NCBI GenBank assembly: GCA_024641445.1
Contig: JAHEDA010000030.1
Location: forward strand, 1-15,362
Direction: 5' to 3'
DNA length: 15,362 nt
DNA from: Gammaproteobacteria bacterium
GTDB taxonomy: Bacteria; Pseudomonadota; Gammaproteobacteria; UBA6429; Thiohalophilaceae
In this document: one piece after another, positions 5,606 to 14,180 of the stretch
How positions within the stretch are numbered: position 1 is the first letter of the stretch
Layout of the letters: the number at the start of each line of letters is the position of its first letter
Translations under genes and position numbers: made by a program
Notes under the pieces: model-generated
Told to the model about the DNA's origin: nothing
What the model saw: only the letters and a program-made list of their open reading frames with translations
The model's database searches: none

Positions 5606-6872
5606 TCGTCTTTATCCCTGCCATATAGGGCTGCAACACCTCGGGCACACGGATGTGGCCGTTGGCCTCCTGATAGTTCTCCATAATGGCCACCAGTGTG
5701 CGACCCACCGCCAGGCCCGAACCATTTAGAGTGTGCACCAGCTCAGGTTTACCCGTGGCAGGATTGCGCCAGCGCGCCAGCATACGCCTGGCCTGGAAAT
5801 CTTCGAAATTACTGCACGATGAAATCTCACGATACTTGCCTTGCCCCGGCAACCAAACCTCCAGATCGTAGGTCTTGGCTGCGGAAAAGCCCATGTCACC
5901 GGCACAGAGGGCCATTACACGATATGGCAAACCTAGACGCTGCAGTACCGTCTCAGCATGACCCGTCAGCTGTTCTAACATGGCATAGGAGTCTTCTGCC
6001 TTTACCACCTGCACCAGCTCAACCTTCTCAAACTGATGCTGGCGGATCATGCCGCGCGTATCCTTGCCATAGGACCCCGCCTCGCTGCGAAAACAGGGCG
6101 TGTGACAGACAAACCGCCTCGGCATGGACTCGGCTTCGGTAATGGTGTCACGCACGATATTGGTGACTGGCACCTCGGCGGTAGGGATAAGGTAGTACTC
6201 CTGCTCGGCACGGAGTTTGAACAGGTCGGCCTCGAACTTTGGCAATTGGCCGGTACCCCGCAGACTGTCGGCATTCACCATGTAGGGTACATAGGTCTCG
6301 ATGTAGCGATGTTCAGTGGTGTGCAGATCGAGCATGAATTGAATCAGGGCACGATGCATGCGCGCCAGTGGCCCATTCATCAGCATAAAACGTGAACCGG
6401 TCAGTTTGGCCGCCGTTTCAAAATCGAGTTGCCCCAGCGTTTCGCCCAGCTCGACGTGATCCTTCGGGGTGAAATCCATCTTCGGCGCTTCACCCCACCG
6501 ACGCACCTCTTTGTTCGCCGACTCGTCCTTGCCCTCAGGCACACTGGCATGGGGAAGATTGGGGATACCCATCAGGATGTCGTTGAGCTGATTCTGGATT
6601 ACCTGTAAACGATCTTCGGCGGCCTTGAGCTTGTCACCGAGGTCGGCCACCTCATCCAGCAAGGGTTTTACATCCTGTCCCTGGGCCTTGGCCTTACCAA
6701 TATTTTTGGATTTGGTGTTGCGCTCCGCCTGTAGGTCCTGTGTTTGAACCTGCACCGCCTTACGCTGCTCTTCGAGGGCATTGATCTCTGCCGTATCGAG
6801 TTGAAAGCCACGGCGAGCCAATTGCTGTGCAACGTGATTGATATCCTGACGCAGAAGTTTGGGGTCGAGCAT
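5592..6872 (-). CDS. serS: seryl-tRNA synthetase
   Basis: This cytoplasmic homodimer charges tRNA-Ser, and tRNA-Sec where present, with serine. The 426-residue product is of normal length. The N-terminal antiparallel coiled-coil arm (about 28-100) grips the long variable arm of tRNA-Ser. The class II core follows. Motif 2 spans about 258-288 (FRSEAGSYGKDTRG, then RQHQFEKVELVQ). Motif 3 spans 382-402 (LNGSGLAVGRTLVAIMENYQ, with R391). TAEVP at 231-235 is the serine-binding TXE loop. The start is preceded by AAGGT at 6 bases. It is last in the ftsK-lolA-rarA cluster, 17 bases after the DUF190 gene. The tRNA-Ser(UGA) it charges lies about 1.2 kb further on. Confidence 0.98.
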   Translation of the reverse strand: MLDPKLLRQDINHVAQQLARRGFQLDTAEINALEEQRKAVQVQTQDLQAERNTKSKNIGKAKAQGQDVKPLLDEVADLGDKLKAAEDRLQVIQNQLNDILMGIPNLPHASVPEGKDESANKEVRRWGEAPKMDFTPKDHVELGETLGQLDFETAAKLTGSRFMLMNGPLARMHRALIQFMLDLHTTEHRYIETYVPYMVNADSLRGTGQLPKFEADLFKLRAEQEYYLIPTAEVPVTNIVRDTITEAESMPRRFVCHTPCFRSEAGSYGKDTRGMIRQHQFEKVELVQVVKAEDSYAMLEQLTGHAETVLQRLGLPYRVMALCAGDMGFSAAKTYDLEVWLPGQGKYREISSCSNFEDFQARRMLARWRNPATGKPELVHTLNGSGLAVGRTLVAIMENYQEANGHIRVPEVLQPYMAGIKTITPA

Positions 6873-6889
6873 AACTTACCTTGGATTGA

Positions 6890-7195
6890 TTATTCGTTAA
6901 CGTTGGCCTGCCAGGTCACGATATGGCCTGGCTTGATAAAGGTAGAGAGGTGTTCCAGTATCTCGGCGACCTTCTCCGGGGTGTCGAAAAATTCCACCAC
7001 GATGGGTAAGTCCAGCGAGAGGTCGGCAAAACGCACGCCGTGGATCACGCCCGAGTCACCATAGCCGGAGATACCGCGAAAGACGGTGACACCGCGCAGC
7101 TTTTCCCAGTCGTGTAAACGCTTGAGTAAGTTGGCGAGCTGAGTCTCGCCCTCACTGAGGTAGATGCGCGCCATGGTGACTTCACTGTGTTTCAT
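6890..7195 (-). CDS. DUF190 (PII-like) protein
   Basis: This 101-residue protein belongs to the DUF190/COG1993 family. These are small ferredoxin-fold, PII-like proteins often found beside crcB and thought to accompany fluoride export; the exact role is not established. Visible family features are ARIYLSEGE (9-17), the GVTVFRGISGYGDSGVIH segment (35-52) and the LSLDLPIVVEFFD strand (59-71). The start at 7195 forms an ATGA overlap with the crcB stop and is preceded by GGGAG, so it is preferred over the longer frame to 7240, which would run inside crcB. Confidence 0.92.
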   Translation of the reverse strand: MKHSEVTMARIYLSEGETQLANLLKRLHDWEKLRGVTVFRGISGYGDSGVIHGVRFADLSLDLPIVVEFFDTPEKVAEILEHLSTFIKPGHIVTWQANVNE

Positions 7196-7566
7196 ATCTG
7201 TCTCCCGATCATGACGCCTGCCCAAGCCGCGAGCAGACATAGCAACACATTCAGTAAAATGTTAAGTGCAGCCTTTCCCAACTCACCCGTCTGAATTAAT
7301 TGCAGAGACTCGATGGAAAACGCCGAGAAGGTGGTAAACCCCCCCAAAAATCCTGTCATCAACAGGGCACGCCATGCCGGGGGCAGGCCCGTCCGCTCAA
7401 TCAACCATACATACAGAAATCCCATTGCCAGCGAGCCCACCGTGTTGACGGTTAGGGTGCCGTAGGGGAAACCCTGCCCAAACGCTCGATGTACCCCAGT
7501 TGCGACCAGAAAACGCATAACGGCACCGATGGCGCCACCGAGGGCAATATTGAGGACTGGATGCAT
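7192..7566 (-). CDS. crcB: fluoride channel CrcB/Fluc
   Basis: This is a small membrane protein that works as an antiparallel dimer to let fluoride leave the cell. The product is 124 residues with four hydrophobic helices. Family marks are GGAIGAVMRF (10-19), YGTLTVNTVGSLAMG (35-49, with pore residue N41) and GFLGGFTTFSAF (72-83, with the F80 and F83 fluoride-box phenylalanines). It lies 44 bases after rarA and overlaps the DUF190 gene by 4 bases. No fluoride riboswitch is visible upstream. There is no clear ribosome site before the ATG, and a TACAAT box ends 7 bases before it, so a leaderless message is possible. Confidence 0.96.
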   Translation of the reverse strand: MHPVLNIALGGAIGAVMRFLVATGVHRAFGQGFPYGTLTVNTVGSLAMGFLYVWLIERTGLPPAWRALLMTGFLGGFTTFSAFSIESLQLIQTGELGKAALNILLNVLLCLLAAWAGVMIGRQI

Positions 7567-7573
7567 GCTGCCG

Positions 7574-7602
7574 ATTGTACGTGATTCACTCGCGCAGGAT
7601 AA
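7574..7602 (-). promoter_or_regulatory. possible promoter of crcB
   Basis: In the 44-bp gap after rarA, the minus strand has TACAAT (7574-7579, 5 of 6) 17 bases after TTATCC (7597-7602, 3 of 6). The -10 ends 7 bases before the crcB ATG, so a transcript would begin at or near the start codon. Confidence 0.3.
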
Positions 7603-7610
7603 CTGCTGGC

Positions 7611-8966
7611 TTATTTTTTCGTTGTGGCGAGAGTCTGTCGATCCAGCTCACGCAAATGGGCAAGCTTCTCCGCTATCTTGATCTCGAGGCCACGTGGCAC
7701 AGGCCGGTAATACTGCCGCTCACCCATCTCCTCTGGAAAGTACGACTCCCCTGCGGCATAGGCCTCGGGTTCGTCGTGGGCGTACCGATAGGCCTTGCCA
7801 TAACCCAGTTCCTTCATCAATTTGGTCGGGGCATTACGCAAATGGATGGGAACCTCTAGCGAACCGTATTTTTCCATGTCGGCCTTGACCTGCCCAAGGG
7901 CGGTATACACGGCATTACTCTTTGGTGCGCAGGCCATATAGATTACCGCCTGCGCCAGGGTCAACTCACCCTCCGGGGTACCCAGGCGTTCCAGTACGTC
8001 CCAGGCCTCTAACGCAAGGGTGAGGGCGCGCGGATCAGCATTACCGATGTCTTCACTGGCCATACGCACGACGCGGCGAGCGATATAGAGCGGGTCGCAG
8101 CCACCGTCTAACATTCTTACCAGCCAGTAGAGAGAAGCATCAGGTGAAGATCCCCGCACCGATTTATGCAGGGCGGAGATTTGGTCGTAAAAGGCCTCGC
8201 CCTGCTTGTCAAAGCGGCGCAGGGTACCGCCACTCAGTACCTCATTGAGAATCCCCTCACTGATCACTTCCTGACCATTTTCATCGAGGGCCAGATCGGC
8301 GGCGATCTGCAATAAATTCAGTGCCCGCCGTGCATCACCATCCGCAACGATGGCCAGCCGATCACGCAGAGACTCGTCCATTTTCAAATGACGCTGGCCC
8401 AAGCCATTCTCTTCATCGCTGAGGGCGTGGTCGATCACGGCACGCAGGTCATCCGCCGTCAGTGGTTTGAGGACATAGACACGGGCGCGTGAGAGCAAGG
8501 CGTTATTGAGTTCGAAGGAAGGATTTTCGGTCGTCGCGCCAATAAAGGTCACGGTGCCGTCTTCGACGTAGGGAAGAAAGGCGTCCTGCTGTGATTTATT
8601 AAAGCGATGCACCTCATCCACGAACAGCACACTCCCCTGCTGCTTCATCAGACGAGCCTGTTTGGCCTCTTCAATGGCGGCACGAATCTCCTTCACCCCG
8701 GATAACACCGCTGAGAGGCTCAGAAATTGGGCATTACAGCGTTGGGCGATCATGCGGGCCAGGGTGGTCTTGCCGGTTCCCGGTGGACCCCAAAGAATCA
8801 TGGAGTGGAGTTTGCCGGTGGCGATGGCCTGCTGCAACGGCTTGTCGGGCCCAAGTAGGTGCCGTTGGCCGAAAAAAGTTTCCAGATTATGGGGCCGCAT
8901 CCGATCCGCCAGAGGCCGGAAACGCGTGTCGTTGTTCGTAAAGAGATCGGGGGTGGTTTGAGGCAT
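7611..8966 (-). CDS. rarA: replication-associated recombination protein A (AAA+ ATPase)
   Basis: RarA (MgsA, homologue of eukaryotic WRNIP1) is an AAA+ ATPase that forms tetramers, binds SSB and acts at stalled replication forks. The product is 451 residues, normal length. Walker A is GPPGTGKT (60-67). Walker B is VLFVDEVH (113-120, D117 and E118), followed by RFNKSQQDAFLPYVEDGT (121-138). The sensor 1 segment is GATTENPSFE (143-152). The C-terminal half carries the tetramerisation domain (SALHKSVRGSSPDASLYWLVRM, then ACAPKSNAVYTA and HLRNAPTKLMKELGYG). It starts 10 bases after the lolA stop, with no strong ribosome site, which suggests coupled translation. Confidence 0.97.
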   Translation of the reverse strand: MPQTTPDLFTNNDTRFRPLADRMRPHNLETFFGQRHLLGPDKPLQQAIATGKLHSMILWGPPGTGKTTLARMIAQRCNAQFLSLSAVLSGVKEIRAAIEEAKQARLMKQQGSVLFVDEVHRFNKSQQDAFLPYVEDGTVTFIGATTENPSFELNNALLSRARVYVLKPLTADDLRAVIDHALSDEENGLGQRHLKMDESLRDRLAIVADGDARRALNLLQIAADLALDENGQEVISEGILNEVLSGGTLRRFDKQGEAFYDQISALHKSVRGSSPDASLYWLVRMLDGGCDPLYIARRVVRMASEDIGNADPRALTLALEAWDVLERLGTPEGELTLAQAVIYMACAPKSNAVYTALGQVKADMEKYGSLEVPIHLRNAPTKLMKELGYGKAYRYAHDEPEAYAAGESYFPEEMGERQYYRPVPRGLEIKIAEKLAHLRELDRQTLATTKK

Positions 8967-8976
8967 GAGGGCAAGC

Positions 8977-9579
8977 TTACTCGCTGATCACATCCACTCC
9001 CGCGGGAGGCGTGAAGCGAAACTCATGCGCCGTGAGTTTGCTGTTATAGCTAATCTCGATAAAATTCATGCGCGTGGTCTGACCCAGGTTATCGCGCAGG
9101 ACCATGCGTTTGAGTTTACCCTGAGCGAAACCGAGGCGGACTTCATCAAAATTATTCTCAGCACTCACGGGTACCAGCTTGAACCACTCCAGGCCCTCAC
9201 TCTTATCCAGCGTTGAAACGTGGTAGTTTTTTGCCAGTGCCTTGGGGTCGCTCAGGATCATGGCCGGGGTACGGGCCAACAGACCCGCCTGGGATTTTAC
9301 CGTCACCTGCTCCAGGTCTTCGTCGTAGAACCAGAGCTTCTTGCCGTCTGCGATATAGAGTTGGCGATAAGGCTTGGTGTACTGGAGCCGGAATTTATCC
9401 GGACTCTGTACCATGATGGTCCCGGCACCCTGGTCAAGGCGTTTCTGTTTGGCATCGAGCAGTTCCTGACTGAACTGCGCGCTCATACTCGTAACATTCC
9501 CCAGGTACTCTTCAAGTGTTGTCGCCATACTCGGCAACGAGACACCCCACATCAGGCAGAGTAAAAGTCGCTGCATCAT
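8977..9579 (-). CDS. lolA: outer-membrane lipoprotein carrier protein LolA
   Basis: This periplasmic chaperone takes lipoproteins from the LolCDE transporter to LolB at the outer membrane. From 9579 the product is 200 residues (E. coli 203). A signal peptide (MMQRLLLCLMWGVSLPSMA) ends at A19. The mature part has the family features: FSQELLDAKQKR, then GAGTIMVQSPDKFRLQYTKP, LYIADGKKLWFYDEDLEQVT and DNLGQTTRMNF. The start lies 4 bases after the ftsK stop, with AAGGA at 8 bases. A longer frame up to 9699 would run inside ftsK and lose the signal peptide, so it is rejected. M2 (9576) is an equal start. Confidence 0.96.
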   Translation of the reverse strand: MMQRLLLCLMWGVSLPSMATTLEEYLGNVTSMSAQFSQELLDAKQKRLDQGAGTIMVQSPDKFRLQYTKPYRQLYIADGKKLWFYDEDLEQVTVKSQAGLLARTPAMILSDPKALAKNYHVSTLDKSEGLEWFKLVPVSAENNFDEVRLGFAQGKLKRMVLRDNLGQTTRMNFIEISYNSKLTAHEFRFTPPAGVDVISE

Positions 9580-9583
9580 CAGT

Positions 9584-11893
9584 TCAATCCTTGGGTGGAG
9601 GCGGCGCAATGACTTCACGCGAACCATTTGATTCCAGTGGGCCGACAATGCCGGCATTTTCCATGGTTTCCACCAGCCGTGCGGCACGGTTGTAACCAAT
9701 CTTCAGACGACGCTGCACACCTGAGATCGAGGCCTTGCGAGTCTCGGTGACAATACGCACAGCCTCATCATACAGCGGGTCATCTTCATCTGAACCTGAT
9801 TCACCATAACCACCCGGTCCACCACTGCTGTCTGCGGGACCGTTGAGAATATCTTCTTCATATTGCGGGGCACCCTTCGCCTTAAGGTGTTCGACGACCT
9901 TATGCACCTCATGGTCATCGACGAAGGCCCCGTGTATTCGTATTGGGACACCGGTGCCGGGGGGAAGAAATAACATATCACCATGCCCCAACAATTGCTC
10001 TGCACCCATCTGATCAAGAATGGTGCGTGAATCAACGCGCGAAGAGACCTGAAAGGAAATACGGGTCGGGATGTTGGATTTGATCAGTCCCGTGAGCACA
10101 TCAACAGATGGACGTTGCGTCGCCAGGATCAGATGAATTCCCGAGGCGCGGGCCTTTTGCGCCAGACGCGCAATCAACTCTTCCACCTTCTTACCGACGA
10201 CCATCATCATGTCGGCCAGCTCGTCGACGATCACCACGATGTAAGGTAACGGTTCAATCTCCACAGCTGGCAGGCCACTCTCGATCTTGTGCAGGGGGTC
10301 GAGGATCGGCTTGCCGCTCTCTCTGGCCTCGATGATCTTGCGGTTGAATCCCGCGATATTGCGGACCTTCATCTCCGACATGAGTCGATACCGGCGATCC
10401 ATCTCATACACACACCAGCGCAGGGCGTTGGCCGCCTCCTTCATATCCGTTACCACGGGCGCCAATAGATGAGGGATACCATCGTAAATGGACAGTTCCA
10501 GCATTTTTGGATCGATCATGATTAGACGCACGTCTTTGGGCTTGGCGTTGTAGAGCAGGCTCAGGATCATGACGTTCAGGGCCACAGATTTACCGGCACC
10601 GGTGGTGCCAGCGACCAGCAAATGGGGCATCTTGCCGAGGTCGGCCACCATCGGGGTACCGCCAATATCCTTGCCCAGCGCCAGGGTCAGCGGTGACTTG
10701 GCCTCCTCATATTGGCTGGACTTGAGGGTCTCTAACAAACGCACGGTCTCGCGGTGCTCGTTCGGTATTTCAATACCTACCGTAGTCTTGCCCGGGATGA
10801 CCTCGACGACACGCACACTCACCGCCGACAGGGCGCGGGCGATATCCTTGGCCAGATTGGTGATCTGGCTGACCTTTACGCCGGGTGCGGGTTGGAGTTC
10901 GTATCGTGTGATAACCGGGCCAGGATGTACCGCGACGACCTGGACCTCGACCCCGAAATCCGCCAGCTTCACCTCTAATTGACGCGAGATCGCCTCAAGC
11001 GCCTCTTTAGAAAGCTGATGCGTGCTCTCTACGGGCTCATCTAACAGGGCCAGCGGGGGTAGCCCGGCATCCGCTGGGGCCTTGAACAACGGGACCTGTT
11101 TTTCCTTCTGCTCACGAGTACTGACGATTGGGGTCTTGATCACGGGTTCGATCCTGGGTGGTACCCGCACGGCGCGATCTTGTTTGACCTTCTCGACCCT
11201 CAGCTTGGCCGACTCATCGCGCTCCAGACGGGCCTTGCGATTGGCCAGTATCTCTCGCAATTGATTCACTCTAGCCTGTATCCAGGCAAAGATGTCCAGG
11301 GTAATGCCGCCCGTGGTATCCATCAGCCACAGCCAGGAGAGGTTGATAAACAAGGTCACACCGGCAAAGAACAGCGCAAGCAACAACAAGGTCGCACCGA
11401 GAAACCCAAAGACCTTGGCCATGCCACCGCTGACGACCTGGCCCAGGATGCCACCCGCATCCACCGGCAGGAGGCTGACGGGACCATCGTGAAGGCTGGC
11501 GAGGCCGCATCCCGCCATCAGGGTAACCGCAAAACCCAGCAATCGTAGCCCCATCGCCCGATAATCAAGGGGCGCATCACTTCGGCGTTCTTGGTAGATT
11601 AGCCAACCTGCATAAGCCACCATGATCGGAACCAGGTAGGCGAAGTAGCCCCACAGACTGAAAAAGACGTCTGCAAACCAGGCCCCTGCCGGGCCTCCCA
11701 GGTTGAGGACCTTGCTACGAGGTCCCGTGAATGACCATCCAGGATCATTGGCGGAATAACTCGCTAGCGTAATAAGAAAATACAGGGCGACAAACCCGAA
11801 CAGGAACAGCGCCCCTTCGCGCAGGGCATAGCGCAGATGGGAGGCCAAGGGGGGACGGGAATCGGTGTCGAGTGTTTTGCGTGCCTGGGCCAA
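9584..11893 (-). CDS. ftsK: DNA translocase FtsK
   Basis: This septal DNA pump moves the chromosome terminus and activates XerCD recombination at dif. The product is 769 residues. Four to five membrane helices lie within 28-195. A short linker (about 205-290) replaces the roughly 600-residue linker of E. coli FtsK. The motor domain carries Walker A GTTGAGKS (429-436) and Walker B YIVVIVDELADMM (551-563, D557 and E558), then ATQRPSVDVLTG (591-602). The C-terminal winged-helix gamma domain (about 704-766) is close to that of E. coli (RKASISGVQRRLKIGYNRAA), so it probably reads the same KOPS signal and contacts XerD. The start is TTG: the frame is closed by TAA 15 bases upstream, no ATG is near, and MAQARKTL is a typical FtsK opening. 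No good ribosome site is seen. The 68-bp gap before it is AT-rich, with a TATATT box. Confidence 0.96.
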   Translation of the reverse strand: MAQARKTLDTDSRPPLASHLRYALREGALFLFGFVALYFLITLASYSANDPGWSFTGPRSKVLNLGGPAGAWFADVFFSLWGYFAYLVPIMVAYAGWLIYQERRSDAPLDYRAMGLRLLGFAVTLMAGCGLASLHDGPVSLLPVDAGGILGQVVSGGMAKVFGFLGATLLLLALFFAGVTLFINLSWLWLMDTTGGITLDIFAWIQARVNQLREILANRKARLERDESAKLRVEKVKQDRAVRVPPRIEPVIKTPIVSTREQKEKQVPLFKAPADAGLPPLALLDEPVESTHQLSKEALEAISRQLEVKLADFGVEVQVVAVHPGPVITRYELQPAPGVKVSQITNLAKDIARALSAVSVRVVEVIPGKTTVGIEIPNEHRETVRLLETLKSSQYEEAKSPLTLALGKDIGGTPMVADLGKMPHLLVAGTTGAGKSVALNVMILSLLYNAKPKDVRLIMIDPKMLELSIYDGIPHLLAPVVTDMKEAANALRWCVYEMDRRYRLMSEMKVRNIAGFNRKIIEARESGKPILDPLHKIESGLPAVEIEPLPYIVVIVDELADMMMVVGKKVEELIARLAQKARASGIHLILATQRPSVDVLTGLIKSNIPTRISFQVSSRVDSRTILDQMGAEQLLGHGDMLFLPPGTGVPIRIHGAFVDDHEVHKVVEHLKAKGAPQYEEDILNGPADSSGGPGGYGESGSDEDDPLYDEAVRIVTETRKASISGVQRRLKIGYNRAARLVETMENAGIVGPLESNGSREVIAPPPPKD

Positions 11894-11961
11894 TTTGTTA
11901 ATCTTTTAGTTTAAGAGTCAGGGATAATGTTATTGATTTTAAAGAATATATGCAGTAATGA

Positions 11962-13026
11962 CTAGGCATATTTTTTCAGTGCAGGGTGGATGATCTCACC
12001 CGCCCGGACGTTAATACCCGCCGCGAGCCCTGCCTCTTGTTCCCAGCCTGTTTTAGTGAGGCGCAGGATATAAGGCACCAGAGCCGCCGACAACGCCTGT
12101 GATGAGGTACGTGGTACCGCCCCCGGCATATTTGTCACCCCAAAATGCACCACCCCTTCCCAGACATAAGTAGGTTCGGCATACGTTGTGGGGTGGGTGG
12201 TCTCGATACATCCTCCTTGATCGACCGAGATATCGATGATCACGCTTCCCGACTTCATCTGCCGGACGGTGTCTGCCAAGACCAAATGAGGGGCACGGTC
12301 TCCCGTGACGAGCACAGCGCCTATCAGGAGATCGGCCTCAATGACCGCCTCATGGATGGCGCTGGCGAAGGGATGACGGGCAGTGACGTTGTCGCCCAGA
12401 CCTCGCAGGGCCTGTTGCCTGTCACGGTTTGGCTCAAAGACCGTCACGTCAGCGCCCATGGATGCTGCCATTAGGGCTGCATTGCTGCCTGCGATCCCCC
12501 CGCCAAGGATCACCACCTTGCCGCGCTCAGTCCCGGGCAGCCCGCCTAGCAAGACACCTCGTCCACCTTGAGGTTGCTGGAGCAGCTGACTCCCAATTTG
12601 CACAGAGAGGCGCCCCGCGATATCGCTCATGGGTGCCAACAGTGGCAATCGTCCCTGGGGATCTGTCACCGTCTCAAAGGCCACTGCGGTCAGACCAATG
12701 GCCTGAAGCCGCCTCATCAGGGGAACTTCAGCGGCGAGATGCAGATAGGAGAACAAGGTGTGCCTGGCGGTAAGCAAGGCTAGCTCAGCGGCCTGTGGTT
12801 CCTTAACCTTAACGATCATCTCTGCCTGCGCAAATAAACTACTGGCATCGGGCAGTACGTTAATCCCTAAAGAAACGTAGGCCGCGTCGGGATAACCACT
12901 TTGAACCCCCGCCCCGCTTTGGATAAACACCTCGTGACCCTGTCGGCATAACTCAGCGGCCGCCTCGGGGATTAAGGCGACACGCCCCTCCAGGGTTTTG
13001 ACTTCCTTTGGTATGCCAATCTTCAT
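11962..13026 (-). CDS. ald: alanine dehydrogenase
   Basis: This enzyme catalyses NAD-dependent, reversible conversion of L-alanine to pyruvate and ammonia. The product is 354 residues, usual for the family. Catalytic and substrate residues match those of Mycobacterium tuberculosis Ald: R15 (in MKIGIPKEVKTLEGRVAL), K75 (KVKEP), H96 (YLHLA) and D269 (DISVDQGG). The Rossmann loop is ILGGGIAG (173-180) with acidic E198 at the end of the second strand (TVFEPN), consistent with NAD. It is followed by ftsK after 68 AT-rich bases and is divergent from trxB. In E. coli the Leu-responsive regulator gene lrp occupies this place, but no Lrp-type regulator is present here. No promoter could be set with confidence. 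Confidence 0.97.
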   Translation of the reverse strand: MKIGIPKEVKTLEGRVALIPEAAAELCRQGHEVFIQSGAGVQSGYPDAAYVSLGINVLPDASSLFAQAEMIVKVKEPQAAELALLTARHTLFSYLHLAAEVPLMRRLQAIGLTAVAFETVTDPQGRLPLLAPMSDIAGRLSVQIGSQLLQQPQGGRGVLLGGLPGTERGKVVILGGGIAGSNAALMAASMGADVTVFEPNRDRQQALRGLGDNVTARHPFASAIHEAVIEADLLIGAVLVTGDRAPHLVLADTVRQMKSGSVIIDISVDQGGCIETTHPTTYAEPTYVWEGVVHFGVTNMPGAVPRTSSQALSAALVPYILRLTKTGWEQEAGLAAGINVRAGEIIHPALKKYA

Positions 13027-13072
13027 GGTCTGCGCTTTACCCTGTTAAGTCGATTCCGTAACATAGCCGCAG

Positions 13073-13101
13073 TTGAATTTTCCCCTGCCGCACCCTAGAA
13101 C
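13073..13101 (+). promoter_or_regulatory. candidate promoter of trxB
   Basis: TTGAAT (13073-13078, 4 of 6) and TAGAAC (13096-13101, 4 of 6) are separated by 17 bases, about 55 bases before the trxB ATG. The -10 overlaps a pair of CTAG palindromes. This is a weak match in a 131-bp divergent gap that must also hold the ald promoter. Confidence 0.35.
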
Positions 13102-13157
13102 CTAGGCGGTAAATCACTGTCCGATAAGCGAACAAGCAGTCCACCGGAGTCTATCAC

Positions 13158-14117
13158 ATGAGTCAAAGCAAGCATGCCCGCCTGATTATCCTTGGTTCAG
13201 GTCCCGCCGGTTACACCTCTGCGGTGTACGCCGCTCGCGCCAATCTCAAGCCACTGTTGATTACCGGCATGGAACAGGGTGGGCAATTGATGACCACTAC
13301 AGAAGTCGATAATTGGCCCGGTGATGTGGAGGGTCTACAAGGCCCCGCCCTTATGGAGCGCATGCAGAAACACGCCGAACGCTTTCACACCGAAATCGTG
13401 TTTGACACGATCCAGAAGACCGACCTGAGCAAACGTCCCTATACCCTTGTGGGTGACAATGCGACCTATACCTGTGATGCCCTGATCATCGCCACCGGCG
13501 CCTCAGCCAAGTACTTGGGACTGCCCTCCGAAGAGACCTTTCGCGGCAAGGGCGTATCGGCCTGTGCCACGTGTGATGGCTTCTTCTACCGTAATCAGGA
13601 GGTCGCCGTTATCGGTGGTGGAAATACCGCGGTGGAAGAGGCGCTGTATCTCTCTAATATTGCGAAGAAGGTTACCGTGGTGCACCGCCGTGACAAATTC
13701 CGTTCCGAGAAAATCCTCAGTGACCAGTTAGTCGAGAAATCCAAGACCGGTAATGTTGCCATCGAGTGGAATCATGACTTGGACGAGGTCCTTGGCGACA
13801 AGACGGGTGTCACCGGCATTCGTATTAAGAACACCGAGACCGGTGCCACCAAAGATATAGCGTTAATGGGCGTCTTTATAGCCATTGGTCACAAACCCAA
13901 CACCGATATCTTTGAAGGTCAGTTGGAATTAAATCATGGCTATATCCAGGTGAAGAGCGGCACCCAGGGTAATGCGACGGCCACCAGCGTCCCCGGCGTC
14001 TTTGCCGCAGGCGATTGCGCCGACCATATCTATCGCCAGGCAATTACCTCGGCGGGATCAGGTTGTATGGCCGCCCTCGATGCAGAACGCTATCTCGATA
14101 ATCTTGATGCGAAATAG
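13158..14117 (+). CDS. trxB: thioredoxin reductase
   Basis: This cytoplasmic NADPH-dependent flavoprotein reduces thioredoxin and so feeds ribonucleotide reductase and thiol repair. The product is 319 residues (E. coli 321). The FAD-binding loop is GSGPAGYTSAVYAARA (13-28). The redox pair C136 and C139 is in ACATCDG. The NADPH domain has GGGNTAVEEALYLS (153-166) with HRRDKFR (176-182) for the 2'-phosphate. The second FAD motif is GVFAAGDCAD (280-289). The ATG follows GGAG at 8 bases. It is divergent from ald and ends 4-5 bases before a long hairpin. In E. coli trxB also lies beside lrp-ftsK, with aat nearby on the other side. Confidence 0.98.
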   Translation: MSQSKHARLIILGSGPAGYTSAVYAARANLKPLLITGMEQGGQLMTTTEVDNWPGDVEGLQGPALMERMQKHAERFHTEIVFDTIQKTDLSKRPYTLVGDNATYTCDALIIATGASAKYLGLPSEETFRGKGVSACATCDGFFYRNQEVAVIGGGNTAVEEALYLSNIAKKVTVVHRRDKFRSEKILSDQLVEKSKTGNVAIEWNHDLDEVLGDKTGVTGIRIKNTETGATKDIALMGVFIAIGHKPNTDIFEGQLELNHGYIQVKSGTQGNATATSVPGVFAAGDCADHIYRQAITSAGSGCMAALDAERYLDNLDAK

Positions 14118-14121
14118 CCCT

Positions 14122-14157
14122 TTCTCCTCATGCGATACCTCGATCGCATGAGGAGAG
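14122..14157 (+). terminator. long perfect hairpin after trxB
   Basis: A 14-bp perfect stem (14123-14136 with 14143-14156, extended by a G-T pair) closes on a 6-base loop, ACCTCG. No T-run follows on either strand, so it is not a standard intrinsic terminator. It may stabilise the trxB mRNA 3' end or reduce read-through into the next gene, 24 bases on. Its 3' arm contains GAGGAG, which would be hidden while folded. Confidence 0.55.
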
Positions 14158-14180
14158 TAACCGCGTAGTGATCAACCCGG

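Noticed and set aside
5696..6395. Plus-strand frames of 148 and 119 residues inside serS
   Set aside because: They are antisense to the catalytic core of serS, low-complexity and rich in Pro, Arg and Cys, with no family resemblance.
7196..7240. Longer start for the DUF190 protein
   Set aside because: It would overlap crcB by 49 bases; the ATG at 7195 has GGGAG and the standard ATGA coupling.
7567..7610. Fluoride riboswitch before crcB
   Set aside because: The gap is only 44 bases and shows neither the conserved riboswitch core nor its pseudoknot partners; none is evident in the end of rarA either.
9580..9699. Longer lolA start inside ftsK
   Set aside because: It would bury the signal peptide inside the protein; the ATG at 9579 has a ribosome site and the right length.
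10569..10982. 137-residue plus-strand frame inside ftsK
   Set aside because: It is antisense to the highly conserved motor domain; its composition is that of a complementary-strand shadow and it has no recognisable domain.
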